In this document: piece by piece, positions 1 through 8,468 of the stretch | How the letters are laid out: every line of letters begins with the position of its first letter | How positions within the stretch are numbered: position 1 is the first letter of the stretch | Origin: Streptomyces mangrovisoli | GTDB taxonomy: Bacteria > Actinomycetota > Actinomycetes > Streptomycetales > Streptomycetaceae | Assembly: GCF_000974985.2 (NCBI RefSeq) | Contig: NZ_LAVA02000041.1 | Coordinates: forward strand, 1-55,876 | Direction of reading: 5' to 3' | DNA: 55,876 nucleotides | The notes under the pieces: model-generated | Database searches by the model: none | What the model was told of the DNA's origin: nothing | The model's input: only the letters and a program-made list of their open reading frames with translations | Program-made: the position numbers and the translations under genes

Positions 1-2653
1 GGTCGGCGGCGTGCGCCTGCGGGAGTGCGGGCGCCTGGGAGCCGTGCGGCGGCGGTACGGCCGGCGGGCGGGGGTGGTGCGGGGGCGGGGGCGGCGCGCC
101 CTGTCCCGGAACGGGCCGCGCCGGGCCGCCGGCTCCCGCGTGGCCGGAGGGCCGCGCCGAGCCTCCGCCTCCGCCCGTTGCCCCGCGGCCGCCGGAGGGC
201 CCCCGCCAGAGCGCGGTGGCCCGCGCCAGGCGCGCGAACTCGGCGTCGGCGTACGCCCGCATCCGCTCCTGGACCTCGCGGCCGTAGGTGCCCGTGCGGA
301 TCGCCAGGTAGAGCTGGGTGCCCAGGGAGCGGCCCGGTGCCTCGCGTTCCAGCCGCTCGGCGAGCGCGTCCACCATGACGGACCGTTGGCTGCGCATCCA
401 GGGGTCGAGCTCCCGCAGGGTGCGGGGGGACAGCGACTCGCCCGCCGTGGCCCGGCGCACCGCGTCGCTCAGCCGGTCCGGGGCGGGGTCGGTCCGCACC
501 AGCTCGCGCAGGGACATGAGGGCGGGCAGCCACTGCATCCCGGCGCGCCGGCCGAGCTCGTCGGTCCAGTCGCCGGGGAGTTCCGCCTCCAGCCAGGCGT
601 CGTGCGTCCGCAGCCGCTCGGCGACCTCGTCCAGCACCGGCATGCGCAGCCCCGGCCGCCGGGCGACGAGGTCGGCCAGCGTCTCCAGGGCCGTGCCGGG
701 CGGCGGCTGCTGCGGCGGGCCGAGCAGCGCCGAGAGCACCGCGTGCTCGATTTCGCCGTAGGCGCGGGGATGGTCGAGCCGGTGCGACAGCGCCTCGACG
801 TAGCGCTCGCGGCTGGCCCGGGTCCGCGGCAGCCGGGGCAACGACGTGCCGCCCGTCTCCAGCAGGTCGGCGGTGGCGGCGAGTTCGGGGGCGAGGTCGG
901 CCTCCGCGGGGGCCAGCCGGTGCACCCGCCGGGCGAGTTGGGCCCGGTCCTCGGCGCCGGCGCCGGTGGCCACGTCCAGCAACGGGTTCCACAGCAGGTC
1001 CAGCACCTGGCCGCGGTGGTACAGATCGGCGAGGTCGAGGGCGGTGCGCCAGGCCCGCTCGCCGAGCGCGGCGAAAGCCTCGGCGTCCTCGCGCCGCGCC
1101 TCACCGGACGGCAGCAGACCGGCGATCGCGGCCACGAACCGCGGCCAGGACCCGGACGCCGAGGGCGCGCCCGCAGGCCGGTGCACGAGACGTTCGACGA
1201 CCTGGGCGTCGAGCCGGTTGTCCTTCACCCCGACGCTCACCCACTCCAGGCCCATGTCCGCGGAGTTCACGAGGAAGGGGTCGGCCACCTCGGCCTCGAC
1301 GCCGAAGTCCCGCTGGGCCTTGGTGATCAACTGCGCCCGCCAGGCCGCCCAGTTGCGCGCGTGGGCGGGCTGTTCGGCCGTCAGGACGGAGCCCAGCAGT
1401 TCCGCGAACGCCTCCGTCGCGCGACCCCCCGCCTCCCGGGCCAGCCGCAGCCATCCCACGGCGCGGCCGAAGGAGGACTCCGACGGCGGCTCGGTGCCGA
1501 GCTCCGCCCCGAGGCAACCGCTCAGCCCCGGGGGCCAGTTCGCGACCAGCCAGGTGCGTGCCGCCGCCGCGTCCTGGGGCGCCTCGGTCCGGGTGGCGCA
1601 GCGGGCGAGGAACAGCAGCAGGTCGCGGATCTTGGCGTCCTGCTGGCCCGCGGACTGCCGCTCCAGGACGTAGACGGCCCGCGCGGGATCGCCGCGGCCC
1701 TCGGCGATCTCCGCGAGGACCGCGTCCATGAGATCGATCTCGCGCAGCCGGGAGAGCGCCACCGCGCTCTCGGAGAACGGCAGGGGCTTGGCCAACCGCA
1801 GGAGATGGGCGACGAGTTCGGCGGTCGCGCCGGTCTTGGCGCGCAGCCTGCGCAGCTCCGCCAGGTAGGTGCGGGCGGTGGCGCCGGCCGGCTCGCGCGG
1901 CACCGCGCCGTGCAGCGCGACCTCCAGCTGGGTGGCGCGGGCGCGCGGCGCGAAGACGAGGCTGAGCCGGTGCTCGGCCCGGTGCCCGGCCCAGGTGGCC
2001 GCGGAGAGCCAGACCCGGCAGCCGTACGGCAGCAGCGCGCACACGGCGTCGAGGATCAGCACCCGGCGGCTCACGTCGGGCGGCTCGGCCCCGGCCGGCA
2101 GCGTGATCACCACCTGCCGGCCGTCCAGCAGCAGCGCGGCCACCCCCGAGGCCCAGTCGAAGCCCAACCGGTCCACGGTGTCGGCGAGTTCCTGCACGGA
2201 GGCCGGGAGCAGGTCGAGCGTCAGTCCGGACTCGCCCGCCGTGCGCGGGTCACGGCCGGGGACCGGCCAGGGCGCCGCGGCGGCCGCCCGGTCCAGGGTG
2301 GTCCAGGTGGCGCGGGCACCGACCGCCGCCGCCCAGTCGAGCAGGGCCAGACAGGACGTGAGGCTGGGCTGTCCGGTGCCGTCGCGGACGCCGTCCCAGC
2401 GGGTCTCGACCCGGCCCGCGACGGCGGCCGGCTCGCCCTCGGCGGAGCTGAGGAACACCCGCCAGGGCAGGGCGTCGGGGCCGTCCCTGCGGTCGCCCTC
2501 GGGCGTCGCGGTCTGCGATCCCCACAGGTAGTGGGCGGCCCGGTCCCGGGGCAGGCTGCCGTCCAGCACCTCGTACCCCATGACCTCGCCCGGTCGCTTG
2601 CCGAGCACCGCCCAGTCGGCGGCGAGCCGTCGGCCCCCGGAGGCCGATGTCAT
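1..2653 (-). CDS. GAP1-like GTPase-associated protein (partial, 3' end missing)
   Basis: The frame opens at ATG 2653 and stays open to the window edge, so at least 884 residues are present and the C-terminus is cut off. The start overlaps the stop of the upstream GTPase gene by four bases (ATGA, 2650-2653), indicating translational coupling. The N-terminus (MTSASGGRRLAADWAVLGKR) leads into a region with 'GYEVLDGSLPRDRA' and 'LPWRVFLSSAEGEP', typical as I recall of the N-terminal domain of GTPase-associated protein 1 (GAP1-N2). Leucine-, alanine- and arginine-rich helical segments follow, and the last visible part turns Gly/Pro-rich. GAP1 proteins are predicted, not shown, to be adaptors or scaffolds for a partner GTPase. 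The GTPase next door fits that. No enzyme motif was seen. The family call rests on recalled pattern and context and needs a profile search. Confidence 0.7.
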   Translation of the reverse strand, partial: MTSASGGRRLAADWAVLGKRPGEVMGYEVLDGSLPRDRAAHYLWGSQTATPEGDRRDGPDALPWRVFLSSAEGEPAAVAGRVETRWDGVRDGTGQPSLTSCLALLDWAAAVGARATWTTLDRAAAAAPWPVPGRDPRTAGESGLTLDLLPASVQELADTVDRLGFDWASGVAALLLDGRQVVITLPAGAEPPDVSRRVLILDAVCALLPYGCRVWLSAATWAGHRAEHRLSLVFAPRARATQLEVALHGAVPREPAGATARTYLAELRRLRAKTGATAELVAHLLRLAKPLPFSESAVALSRLREIDLMDAVLAEIAEGRGDPARAVYVLERQSAGQQDAKIRDLLLFLARCATRTEAPQDAAAARTWLVANWPPGLSGCLGAELGTEPPSESSFGRAVGWLRLAREAGGRATEAFAELLGSVLTAEQPAHARNWAAWRAQLITKAQRDFGVEAEVADPFLVNSADMGLEWVSVGVKDNRLDAQVVERLVHRPAGAPSASGSWPRFVAAIAGLLPSGEARREDAEAFAALGERAWRTALDLADLYHRGQVLDLLWNPLLDVATGAGAEDRAQLARRVHRLAPAEADLAPELAATADLLETGGTSLPRLPRTRASRERYVEALSHRLDHPRAYGEIEHAVLSALLGPPQQPPPGTALETLADLVARRPGLRMPVLDEVAERLRTHDAWLEAELPGDWTDELGRRAGMQWLPALMSLRELVRTDPAPDRLSDAVRRATAGESLSPRTLRELDPWMRSQRSVMVDALAERLEREAPGRSLGTQLYLAIRTGTYGREVQERMRAYADAEFARLARATALWRGPSGGRGATGGGGGSARPSGHAGAGGPARPVPGQGAPPPPPHHPRPPAVPPPHGSQAPALPQAHAAD

Positions 2654-3834
2654 GGCCGCCGCCACCGGCGACGGCGGTCGGTGCGGATCTTGCGTTCGAG
2701 GTCGACGAGGGGCTCGATCACGTTGATGGGGATCGGCGGGGTGCAGATGCGGGGCTCCCCGTCGACCATCTCCACGTTGGCGTAGTTGCGGTAGTCGAAG
2801 ATGTTCTGCGGGTTGAGGCGGAAGCCGATCGCGGAGGAGGCGTAGTACGAGATGCGGTCCTCGTGGAAGAAGTTGCGCAGTCCGTCGCGCACCAGGCGGG
2901 CGGTGGCGCCGCGGAAGTCGTCGCAGACCCAGTCGAAGTAGGCGTTGCCCAGGTTGTCGGGGATCCGCGGGATGCGCGAGCCGGTCTGTTCCTGGGTCAC
3001 CCAGCGGGCCTCCACCGAGGGGCGGAAGACGCTCGGATGGTCGAACTTGGTGACGCACACGGACACGTGGTGCGGCAGCCGGTTGCGGTGGAAACGGCCC
3101 TCGTCGCGGACGCGCGCGGCCAGTTGGGTGAGGGTGGCGTAGAAGTAGTCGAGGCTGCGGGTGTGTTCCTCGGCGTCGAGCAGCGGGTCGAAGAGGTAGA
3201 TGATGCCCTGGGAGCGGGCCAGGTGGTCGACGGCCGCCGGGTCGACGCTGCGGGTGTCCTTCTTCCAGAACGACTCGCCGGAGAAGTCCTGGATCTCCAG
3301 CACGAAGCTCACGTCCCGGCCGCGCGGCCGCAGGGCGCCGCGTTCGGTCCCGGTGAAGGACCAGCTCATGCCCACCGGGGCCAACGTGGGGACGGGGAAA
3401 CGGCGTTCGCTGGTCAGCCGGGTGACGTTCTCGATCAGGAAGTCGTTGGCGTCCTGCGACATGCCGACCACGACCCAGTTGGCGGAGCCCTGCCGCTGCT
3501 GCTGCATCGCGGCCACCGGGAGGGCGGCCAGGTAGGTCGTCTTGCCGGCGCGGGGCGCGCCCCACAGCCCGATGAGCACCGAGTCGGAAGCGGCGGCGGC
3601 GCCGCCCCGGCCCGCCGCGGTCGGGATCGGCAGGGGGTCGAGACTCCCGTCCGGGACGCCGTAGGACGGGGAGGGAATCCCGTACGGCGGCGTCTGCGGC
3701 GGGGCCGGGATCGGCGCGGACAGCGCCTGCTCGTAGCCGGTGCCCGGCGCCGTGTACGGCGGCGGCGCGGGCTGACGCGGCGGCGGCGGGCCGTCCTGGG
3801 CGCCCTGCTCCGGGTCGAAGCCGCTGGTCGTCAT
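2650..3834 (-). CDS. P-loop GTPase of the GAP1-associated (double-GTPase-like) group
   Basis: This is a 394-residue protein. The first ~80 residues are Pro/Gly/Gln-rich and probably disordered. The G domain then shows Walker A G-A-P-R-A-G-K-T-T (92-100, Lys98), a DxxG switch II motif D-F-S-G (183-186), a TKFD specificity motif (262-265) and an SSAIG G5-like stretch (333-337). Loss of the usual small-GTPase spacing and the long insert before DxxG fit the 'DO-GTPase' families described from conflict-system loci; only one G domain is present here. The gene starts 20 bases after the zinc-ribbon gene stop and overlaps the GAP1 gene by ATGA. The likely role is a nucleotide-dependent switch controlling the two partners; that is inference from context. 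Confidence 0.8.
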   Translation of the reverse strand: MTTSGFDPEQGAQDGPPPPRQPAPPPYTAPGTGYEQALSAPIPAPPQTPPYGIPSPSYGVPDGSLDPLPIPTAAGRGGAAAASDSVLIGLWGAPRAGKTTYLAALPVAAMQQQRQGSANWVVVGMSQDANDFLIENVTRLTSERRFPVPTLAPVGMSWSFTGTERGALRPRGRDVSFVLEIQDFSGESFWKKDTRSVDPAAVDHLARSQGIIYLFDPLLDAEEHTRSLDYFYATLTQLAARVRDEGRFHRNRLPHHVSVCVTKFDHPSVFRPSVEARWVTQEQTGSRIPRIPDNLGNAYFDWVCDDFRGATARLVRDGLRNFFHEDRISYYASSAIGFRLNPQNIFDYRNYANVEMVDGEPRICTPPIPINVIEPLVDLERKIRTDRRRRWRRP

Positions 3835-3854
3835 GGGCAGTCCTCTCTCGCGCC

Positions 3855-5891
3855 TCAGGCGGCGGGTGGCGTCAGGGGCTCGGCGAAGGCCAGCGGACAG
3901 GAGGGGCCCTCCATGCGCCAGGGCGGCGCCAGCGCGCGGGCCACGTCCCGCGCGGAGTCGGTGCCGGGCCGGAACGATCCGCCCGCGGCGAGCTCCCGCC
4001 AGGACTCGTCGGTGTGCCGTTGCAGGGCGAGGCCCGTGCGGTCCCCGGAGGGCGGGGTGGTGGGCGGGTCCGCCCTGGCGACCACCCGGACGCCCTGGGC
4101 GCGCAGCCGGCCGACCTGCACCCGCCAGTCGATGCCGTAGGTGCAGGCGGGGATCAGGCCCACCTGGCCGGGCAGGCCCGGCGGCCTGCGGCCGAGCACC
4201 AGCAGGACCTTCTGCGGGCCGCCCCGGCGGGGGCGCCCCGCGGTCATGGGGACGGCGGCCTGGAGCGCGTCCTCGAGCGCGGCGGCGCTGTCCCGCACCC
4301 GGGGGGCGGGCCGCCAGCGGGCCACCGCGGCCAGCGTGCGGTCCGCGGCGGCGGGGGAGACGCTCACCACGATGTCGGCGGCGCGCGCGTAGCGGTTGCG
4401 GGAGACGTGGTCGTAGTAGCCGAGGGCGCCCACCCGCAACTGCTGCCGGCGCTCCGTCAGATGGCCTATCAACTCCCGCAGGAACGCGACCCGTTCCGCG
4501 GTCTCCTCCTCGGTCGCACCGGCCATCTCCACCGCGCAGACCAGGTCCAGCGGCGGCGGCGGCACGACCCGGCCGCTCACCCGCGCGGTCAGGGCCGCCA
4601 TGTCGGTGGCGGGCGCGGCGCGCCGGGGCAGCGGGGTGCCGTCCGCGCCCAGGGCCTCGATCTCGCCGGGGCCGCGCAGCACGTAGGTGACCCATGCCGT
4701 GCCGTGCGCGGGGAGTTCGAGGCCGTGCAGGGCCAGTACGGTCGCGTCGTCGAGCCCCGTGTCCCGGGCGCGGGCCACGAGCGGCAGCGCGGCCGAGCCG
4801 TTGTCCGTGACGCCGCCGTGGACCGCCACCCGGACGGCGATCCCGTCCGGGCGCGGTACGACCGTGCCCGCCCGGAACAACACCCGTTCGTCGAGGCGCA
4901 CTCGGCCGGTGCCCGGGTCGACCCGGGCGAGCAGCAGGACGTGGTCGGTGAGCAGCGGGGCCGAGCGGAGCAGCCCGCGGGCGCGTTCGCCGGGCCGTTC
5001 GGCGGAGGGGGCCCGGTGCAGCACCACCGGCACCCGGTGGCGGGAGCGGAGCACCTCGGCGGCCCGGTCGAGCAGGGTCCAGCCGGGTCTGCTGCACACC
5101 AGGACGACCGTGTCGTCGGGGGTGACGGTGAGGGCGGCGGACAGCCAGCGCGCGACGGAGCGGTCGAACTGCTCCCGGTCGACCGGGTCGGGCGAACCGA
5201 TCCCGCCGGCCAGCTGGAACCGGCGGATGTCGTCCTCGGGATGGAGTTCCGGCACGATCGTCCGCCATTCGGCGGTGCTTTCCTTCGCGCGGGCGGGAAT
5301 TCCGTTGGCGTCGGCGCGTGTGTGCACCACGCTCGCGTTGTCGGCGGCGAATTCGACCACCAGCAGCGCCGGTATGCGTCCGGCGATCAATTCACCGAGG
5401 ACCCGCGCCCATTCCGCGGGGTCGGCCGGCGGCTCGGGGGCCGGCCCGTCGGGCGCGGCGGCGGTGGCGTGCTCCGGGTGGGGAAGGGGGCCGCCGCGCA
5501 GCAGCGAGCCGTATCCGTCCGGTCCCTCGCCCGGCGCCCCGGGCGGTCGGGCCCGGCGCGCGGCGTCCAGGTCCCAGATGTGGGCGGCCGCGTCGAGGGC
5601 GGCCCGCGCGTCCTCGTGGTCCTGCTCGGTGGCCTCGCCGAGGGCCGGGTCGCCGTACAACTGCCAGCAGCAGACGGGGCACAGCTCCTGCCCGTCGTCG
5701 GGGGTGGCGCACACCGGGCAGGCGGTGCCGGGGCGCGGGGAGCCGTCGGCGCGGGGCCCCTCGGCCGTGCGCGGTGCCGCCTCGTGGCGGGGCCGGTCGT
5801 CGTGCCGGTAGGGGTCTTCGTGGCGGGACGGGTCGTCCGGTGCGGCTTGCGGGGACGCGGGCGGTCTGTCGAAACGCTGTTGATCGGCCAT
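3855..5891 (-). CDS. Zinc-ribbon plus degenerate vWA-like protein of the GTPase module
   Basis: The ATG at 5891 was chosen because a G-rich Shine-Dalgarno stretch (GGGGGGCAGGGG) precedes it; the frame stays open upstream but looks non-coding. The protein has 678 residues. Residues 1-55 are His/Asp/Arg/Pro-rich and disordered. A Cys4 motif follows, C58-x2-C61 and C71-x2-C74-C75, resembling the cysteine-rich CPCC class. Residues 160-420 are an unassigned alpha/beta region. Residues 448-610 have the beta-strand pattern of a von Willebrand A domain, but the metal-site motif reads L-D-L-V-C-A-V-E-M-A-G instead of DxSxS, so MIDAS metal binding is probably lost. It is the first gene of the three-gene operon and may be its recognition or scaffold subunit. 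No function has been shown. Confidence 0.7.
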   Translation of the reverse strand: MADQQRFDRPPASPQAAPDDPSRHEDPYRHDDRPRHEAAPRTAEGPRADGSPRPGTACPVCATPDDGQELCPVCCWQLYGDPALGEATEQDHEDARAALDAAAHIWDLDAARRARPPGAPGEGPDGYGSLLRGGPLPHPEHATAAAPDGPAPEPPADPAEWARVLGELIAGRIPALLVVEFAADNASVVHTRADANGIPARAKESTAEWRTIVPELHPEDDIRRFQLAGGIGSPDPVDREQFDRSVARWLSAALTVTPDDTVVLVCSRPGWTLLDRAAEVLRSRHRVPVVLHRAPSAERPGERARGLLRSAPLLTDHVLLLARVDPGTGRVRLDERVLFRAGTVVPRPDGIAVRVAVHGGVTDNGSAALPLVARARDTGLDDATVLALHGLELPAHGTAWVTYVLRGPGEIEALGADGTPLPRRAAPATDMAALTARVSGRVVPPPPLDLVCAVEMAGATEEETAERVAFLRELIGHLTERRQQLRVGALGYYDHVSRNRYARAADIVVSVSPAAADRTLAAVARWRPAPRVRDSAAALEDALQAAVPMTAGRPRRGGPQKVLLVLGRRPPGLPGQVGLIPACTYGIDWRVQVGRLRAQGVRVVARADPPTTPPSGDRTGLALQRHTDESWRELAAGGSFRPGTDSARDVARALAPPWRMEGPSCPLAFAEPLTPPAA

Positions 5892-6361
5892 CGCGTGCCC
5901 CTGCCCCCCGTACGCACGCGGTCGGCTCACGGCCGGCTCGTCGAGTGCGTCGCATTTCCCCCTGAGGACGAGCCGGACCGAGAAATCCGGCGCGTCAATG
6001 CGGAAAGCCATGATGGCACACGGGGCCGGATCCGTTGCACGGTTCGAGGGGGACTGCCCATGAATTCCACGCTGTTCACGGAAAAAGTCGACCAGAATGG
6101 AAACGGGTGTGACACAAGTGATCCGAAGTGAAAGGAATGGATGAGTCACAGGAATCCCGCCGGGCCCGCGCGCAACTGTTTCCGGGCACCGGCCCGGCCC
6201 GCCTCAGGGGCACTTCGCGCGGGGCACACCCCACATACCGCCGACCTTCACACGGACGCCACCCGACCCTTCCCTGACGTTCGGCACGCTTGGAACACTC
6301 GCTGCGCGCGCACCCGGTCCCGTCCGGGCACCCGTTCCTCAGGATGAGAGGGTCCTTCGTC
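5892..6361. other. 470-base divergent intergenic region
   Basis: This gap separates the GTPase-module operon (minus) from the phospholipase C gene (plus) and must hold both promoters. It is less G+C-rich than its flanks around 6060-6140. A short open frame on the minus strand (6076-6375) shows no recognisable protein features and overlaps the phospholipase start, so it was not called. I found no convincing PHO-box-like direct repeats and no strong hairpin. Confidence 0.5.
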
Positions 6362-8413
6362 ATGCCCGAAGTCAACCGGCGCCGTTTCCTTCAACTCGCG
6401 GGCGGTACGGCGGCGTTCACGGCGCTGTCCAACAGCGTCGAGCGAGCCGCCGCGCTGCCCGCCAACCACCGCACAGGATCGATCGAGGACGTCGAGCACA
6501 TCGTCGTCCTCATGCAGGAGAACCGGTCCTTCGACCACTACTTCGGCACCCTGAGAGGCGTACGGGGCTTCGGCGACCCGCGCCCCGTGGCGCGCCCCGA
6601 CGGCAAGCCGGTCTGGTACCAGTCGGACGGCACCAAGGACCTGCTGCCCTTCCACCCCGACGCCGACGACCTGGGCCTGGCCTTCATCCAGGACCTGCCG
6701 CACGGCTGGAACGACGGCCACGCCGCGTTCGACGGCGGCAGATACGACAAGTGGGTGCCGTCCAAGGGCTCCACGACGATGGCGTACCTGACCCGGGACG
6801 ACATCCCCTTCCACTACGCGCTCGCCGACGCCTTCACCGTCTGCGACGCCTACCACTGCTCCTTCATCGGCTCGACCGACCCCAACCGCTACTACCTGTG
6901 GACGGGTTACACCGGCAACGACGGCCAGGGCGGCGGGCCGGTCCTCGGCAACGACGAGGCGGGGTACGGCTGGACGACGTACCCGGAGCGACTGGAACAG
7001 GCGGGGGTCTCCTGGAAGATCTACCAGGACGTCGGCGACGGCCTCGACGCGGCCGGCTCCTGGGGCTGGATCCCCGACGCCTACCGCGGCAACTACGGCG
7101 ACAACTCGCTGCTGTACTTCAAGCAGTACCAGAACGCGCAGCCCGGCGACCCGCTGTACGACAAGGCCCGCACCGGCACCGACGCCCGCAAGGGCGAGGG
7201 CTTCTTCGACCAGTTGAAGGCCGACATCAAGGGCGGCCGACTGCCGCAGATCTCCTGGATCGTGGCCCCGGAGGCGTTCACCGAACACCCCAACTGGCCC
7301 GCCAACTACGGCGCCTGGTACGTCTCCCAGGTCCTCGACGCGCTCACCGCCGACCCCGCCGTGTGGGCGAAGACGGCGCTGTTCGTCACCTACGACGAGA
7401 ACGACGGCTTCTTCGACCACCTCGTGCCGCCGTTCCCGCCCGGCTCCGCGGCGCAGGGCCTGTCCACCGTCGACGCGGGCCCCGACCTGTTCAAGGGCGA
7501 CGCCGGCCATGCGGCGGGCCCCTACGGCCTCGGCCAGCGGGTGCCGATGCTCGTCGTCTCCCCGTGGAGCAAGGGCGGTTACGTCTGCTCGGAGACGCTC
7601 GACCACACCTCCGTCATCCGTTTCATGGAGCGCCGCTTCGGCGTGCACGAGCCCAACATCTCGCCCTGGCGGCGGGCCGTCAGCGGCGACCTCACCTCCG
7701 CGTTCGACTTCACCCGCACGGACACCCGGCCGGTCGTCCTGCCGGCCACCGACGGCTACCGGCCCCCGGACCTCGACCGGCACCCCGACTACAAGCCGAC
7801 CCCGCCCACCACGGCGGTGCTGCCCCGGCAGGAGCGCGGCACGCGGCCCGCCCGTCCGCTCAAGTACGCGCCCGTCGTGGATGGTTCGGCGGATCCGGCG
7901 GCCGGGAAGTTCACCCTCTCCTTCGTCTCCGGCGCCGAGGCGGGGGCCGGCTTCCTCGTCACCTCCGGCAACCGCACCGACGGACCCTGGAGTTACACCA
8001 CCGCGGCCGGCGCGTCCCTTGCCGACACCTGGAACACCGCCTATTCGGGCGGCTCGTACGACCTGACCGTGCACGGACCCAACGGCTTCCTGCGGGTCTT
8101 CCAGGGGCCCGGACACGCGGCGGGGCCCGAGGCGGTCGCGCGCTACGCCGGGGACGACATCGAGCTCGTGTTCACCAACAAGGGCTCCGGCACGGTGAAT
8201 CTGAGGCTCACCGACGGCTACGGCGGTCGCCCCCGCGGCTTCCGGGTGCGGGCCGGTGCCACCGTGCGGTACACCGCCGGGCTTGCCGCCAGCCACCGTT
8301 GGTACGACCTGACCGTGACGTCGGCCGAAGACCCGTCCTTCTTGCGGAGGTTTGCCGGACATGTCGAGAACGGGCGTGCAGGGATGAGCGATCCGGCGAT
8401 CGGCACCGTCTGA
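6362..8413 (+). CDS. Tat-exported phosphocholine-specific phospholipase C
   Basis: This 683-residue enzyme hydrolyses phosphatidylcholine or sphingomyelin head groups outside the cell. ATG 6362 lies 8 bases after GAGAGGG. The N-terminus carries a twin-arginine signal (N-R-R-R-F-L-Q-L-A-G-G, residues 5-15) with a hydrophobic stretch and Ala-rich cleavage region. The catalytic domain begins with the family hallmark E-H-I-V-V-L-M-Q-E-N-R-S-F-D-H-Y-F-G (45-62), which holds metal and nucleophile residues of the phosphoesterase superfamily. 'TYDENDGFFDHL' and 'RVPMLVVSPWSKGG' are further conserved blocks. The last ~200 residues look like the two C-terminal repeats of bacterial PlcC-type enzymes. 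Length is normal. Alone on its strand, with a compact terminator hairpin directly after the stop, it is probably monocistronic. Confidence 0.93.
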   Translation: MPEVNRRRFLQLAGGTAAFTALSNSVERAAALPANHRTGSIEDVEHIVVLMQENRSFDHYFGTLRGVRGFGDPRPVARPDGKPVWYQSDGTKDLLPFHPDADDLGLAFIQDLPHGWNDGHAAFDGGRYDKWVPSKGSTTMAYLTRDDIPFHYALADAFTVCDAYHCSFIGSTDPNRYYLWTGYTGNDGQGGGPVLGNDEAGYGWTTYPERLEQAGVSWKIYQDVGDGLDAAGSWGWIPDAYRGNYGDNSLLYFKQYQNAQPGDPLYDKARTGTDARKGEGFFDQLKADIKGGRLPQISWIVAPEAFTEHPNWPANYGAWYVSQVLDALTADPAVWAKTALFVTYDENDGFFDHLVPPFPPGSAAQGLSTVDAGPDLFKGDAGHAAGPYGLGQRVPMLVVSPWSKGGYVCSETLDHTSVIRFMERRFGVHEPNISPWRRAVSGDLTSAFDFTRTDTRPVVLPATDGYRPPDLDRHPDYKPTPPTTAVLPRQERGTRPARPLKYAPVVDGSADPAAGKFTLSFVSGAEAGAGFLVTSGNRTDGPWSYTTAAGASLADTWNTAYSGGSYDLTVHGPNGFLRVFQGPGHAAGPEAVARYAGDDIELVFTNKGSGTVNLRLTDGYGGRPRGFRVRAGATVRYTAGLAASHRWYDLTVTSAEDPSFLRRFAGHVENGRAGMSDPAIGTV

Positions 8414-8440
8414 CGAAAGCCGAACCGCCGGTTGCTTTCG
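8414..8440 (+). terminator. Hairpin after phospholipase C gene
   Basis: CGAAAGC (8414-8420) pairs with GCTTTCG (8434-8440), and the inner AACCG (8423-8427) pairs with CGGTT (8429-8433). It starts on the base after the stop codon. Its 3' arm contains the putative -35 hexamer TTGCTT (8432-8437) of the next gene. Confidence 0.6.
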
Positions 8441-8468
8441 GGGCGGCTCACGGTACTGTGCCCCGGTG
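8432..8468 (+). promoter_or_regulatory. Putative leaderless promoter for the LURP-one gene
   Basis: TTGCTT (8432-8437), a 16-base spacer, and TACTGT (8454-8459) are followed after exactly six bases by the GTG start at 8466. No Shine-Dalgarno sequence precedes the start, so transcription probably begins at or next to the start codon. Confidence 0.55.

Noticed and set aside
11..2785. Plus-strand open frame of 924 codons
   Set aside because: Antisense to the GAP1-like gene, whose frame shows coherent protein sequence and a coupled start. The plus frame is Gly/Arg/Pro/Gln-rich noise.
6076..6375. Possible small gene of 99 codons in the 5892-6361 gap
   Set aside because: It has no Shine-Dalgarno, has a composition unlike a folded protein, and overlaps the supported phospholipase start on the other strand.
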